DNA from: Clostridia bacterium
GTDB lineage: Bacteria; Bacillota; Clostridia; Oscillospirales; Acutalibacteraceae
Direction: 5' to 3'
Length of the DNA stretch: 53,012 bases
NCBI GenBank assembly: GCA_017516745.1
Contig: JAFXBF010000020.1
Span: 1 to 53,012, forward strand
Below the pieces are notes generated by a model. The model did no database searches and was not told the DNA's origin. It worked only from the letters and a program-made list of their open reading frames with translations. The position numbers were made by a program, and so were the translations under genes. How positions within the stretch are numbered: the stretch's first letter is position 1; each line of letters opens with the position of its first letter. Below are positions 52,836 to 53,012 of the stretch, in pieces.

Positions 52836-53012
52836 ATGGCAAAGATTACAGCGTTAAAAACACACGCAAGTGGTATTGCTTTGGGAGGTATCGGTGCCGG
52901 CAGTGTCGAGCTTTTGCCCGACGGCGAGTTTCACTTCTGGCAGATAGCCAATCCGCCGAGGCTTACACGGGTGTGCTTTGAAGATAAGGTTGATGACGGC
53001 GAGGGCAGTACG
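52836..53012 (+). CDS. GH116-like glycoside hydrolase, N-terminal part (partial, 3' end outside window)
   Basis: Fifty-nine codons are visible before the window ends. The segment GIALGGIGAGSVELLPDG followed by FHFWQIANPP closely resembles the N-terminal domain of the GBA2/GH116 family (LGGIGxG...WQI). These enzymes cleave beta-glucose or beta-xylose from glycosides or glycolipids. GGGAG lies eight bases before the ATG. There is no signal peptide. The catalytic domain is outside the window, so activity cannot be judged. Confidence 0.75.
   Translation, partial: MAKITALKTHASGIALGGIGAGSVELLPDGEFHFWQIANPPRLTRVCFEDKVDDGEGST

Overview
The window looks like chromosomal DNA of an anaerobic, AT-rich Gram-positive gut bacterium, most plausibly a clostridial (Oscillospirales-like) Firmicute. 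The reasons are strong AAAGGAGG-type ribosome binding sites, consensus sigma-A promoters (several with an extended TGn-10), a glycyl radical enzyme with its activase, a GlpA/GlpB/DUF1667-type oxidoreductase set, an AraC-type regulator remnant, and many glycoside hydrolases. This placement is inferred from gene content and signals only; there is no rRNA or other marker in the window. I see no tRNA, CRISPR array, insertion sequence or phage gene. No gap between genes exceeds about 285 bases.

Layout. 1-2906: end of an ABC transporter (ATPase tail plus large FtsX-type permease). 3034-5666 (minus): a small unknown protein and a two-component system whose kinase has PepSY-like extracellular sequence. 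5876-16191: a glycan-degradation region with an exported beta-helix protein, a GH78-like and a clan GH-D (GH36-like) enzyme in one minus-strand operon, GH3 and an alpha/beta hydrolase in one plus-strand operon, and a membrane-anchored heparinase II/III-like lyase. 16395-24443 (plus): a compact operon of glycyl radical enzyme activase, glycyl radical enzyme, metallophosphoesterase and a heterodimeric ABC exporter. 24628-27645 (plus): GlpA-like, GlpB-like and DUF1667 proteins. 27701-34927 (minus): a V-type ATPase operon in the reduced order E, DUF2764, A, B, D, I, K, with a consensus promoter and a structured leader. 35130-39739 (minus): FAD oxidoreductase, metallophosphoesterase and a GH140-like (DUF5060-DUF4038) enzyme. 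39940-40872 (minus): a three-repeat PepSY lipoprotein. 41016-45091 (minus): GH106-like enzyme, MFS transporter and a deleted FAD oxidoreductase pseudogene, divergent from a GH78 rhamnosidase (45376-47715). 47885-52318 (minus): GH110-like beta-helix protein, GH5-like enzyme and FAD oxidoreductase. 52474-53012 (plus): an AraC C-terminal remnant and the start of a GH116-like enzyme.

How it fits together. About ten predicted glycan-active enzymes, two or three of them rhamnosidase-like and one apiosidase-like, suggest breakdown of rhamnose- and branch-rich plant glycans or plant glycosides. Some enzymes are exported and others cytoplasmic. The only candidate sugar importer here is the MFS protein. 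The PepSY lipoprotein and the PepSY-containing kinase may belong to one envelope-sensing circuit. The V-ATPase has residues matching a Na+-binding c-ring. The most interesting items are the glycyl radical enzyme with Cys-Asn-Gln where Cys-x-Glu is usual, the V-ATPase leader in which an anti-Shine-Dalgarno arm can pair in two ways, and a 15-base element shared by two divergent transcripts.
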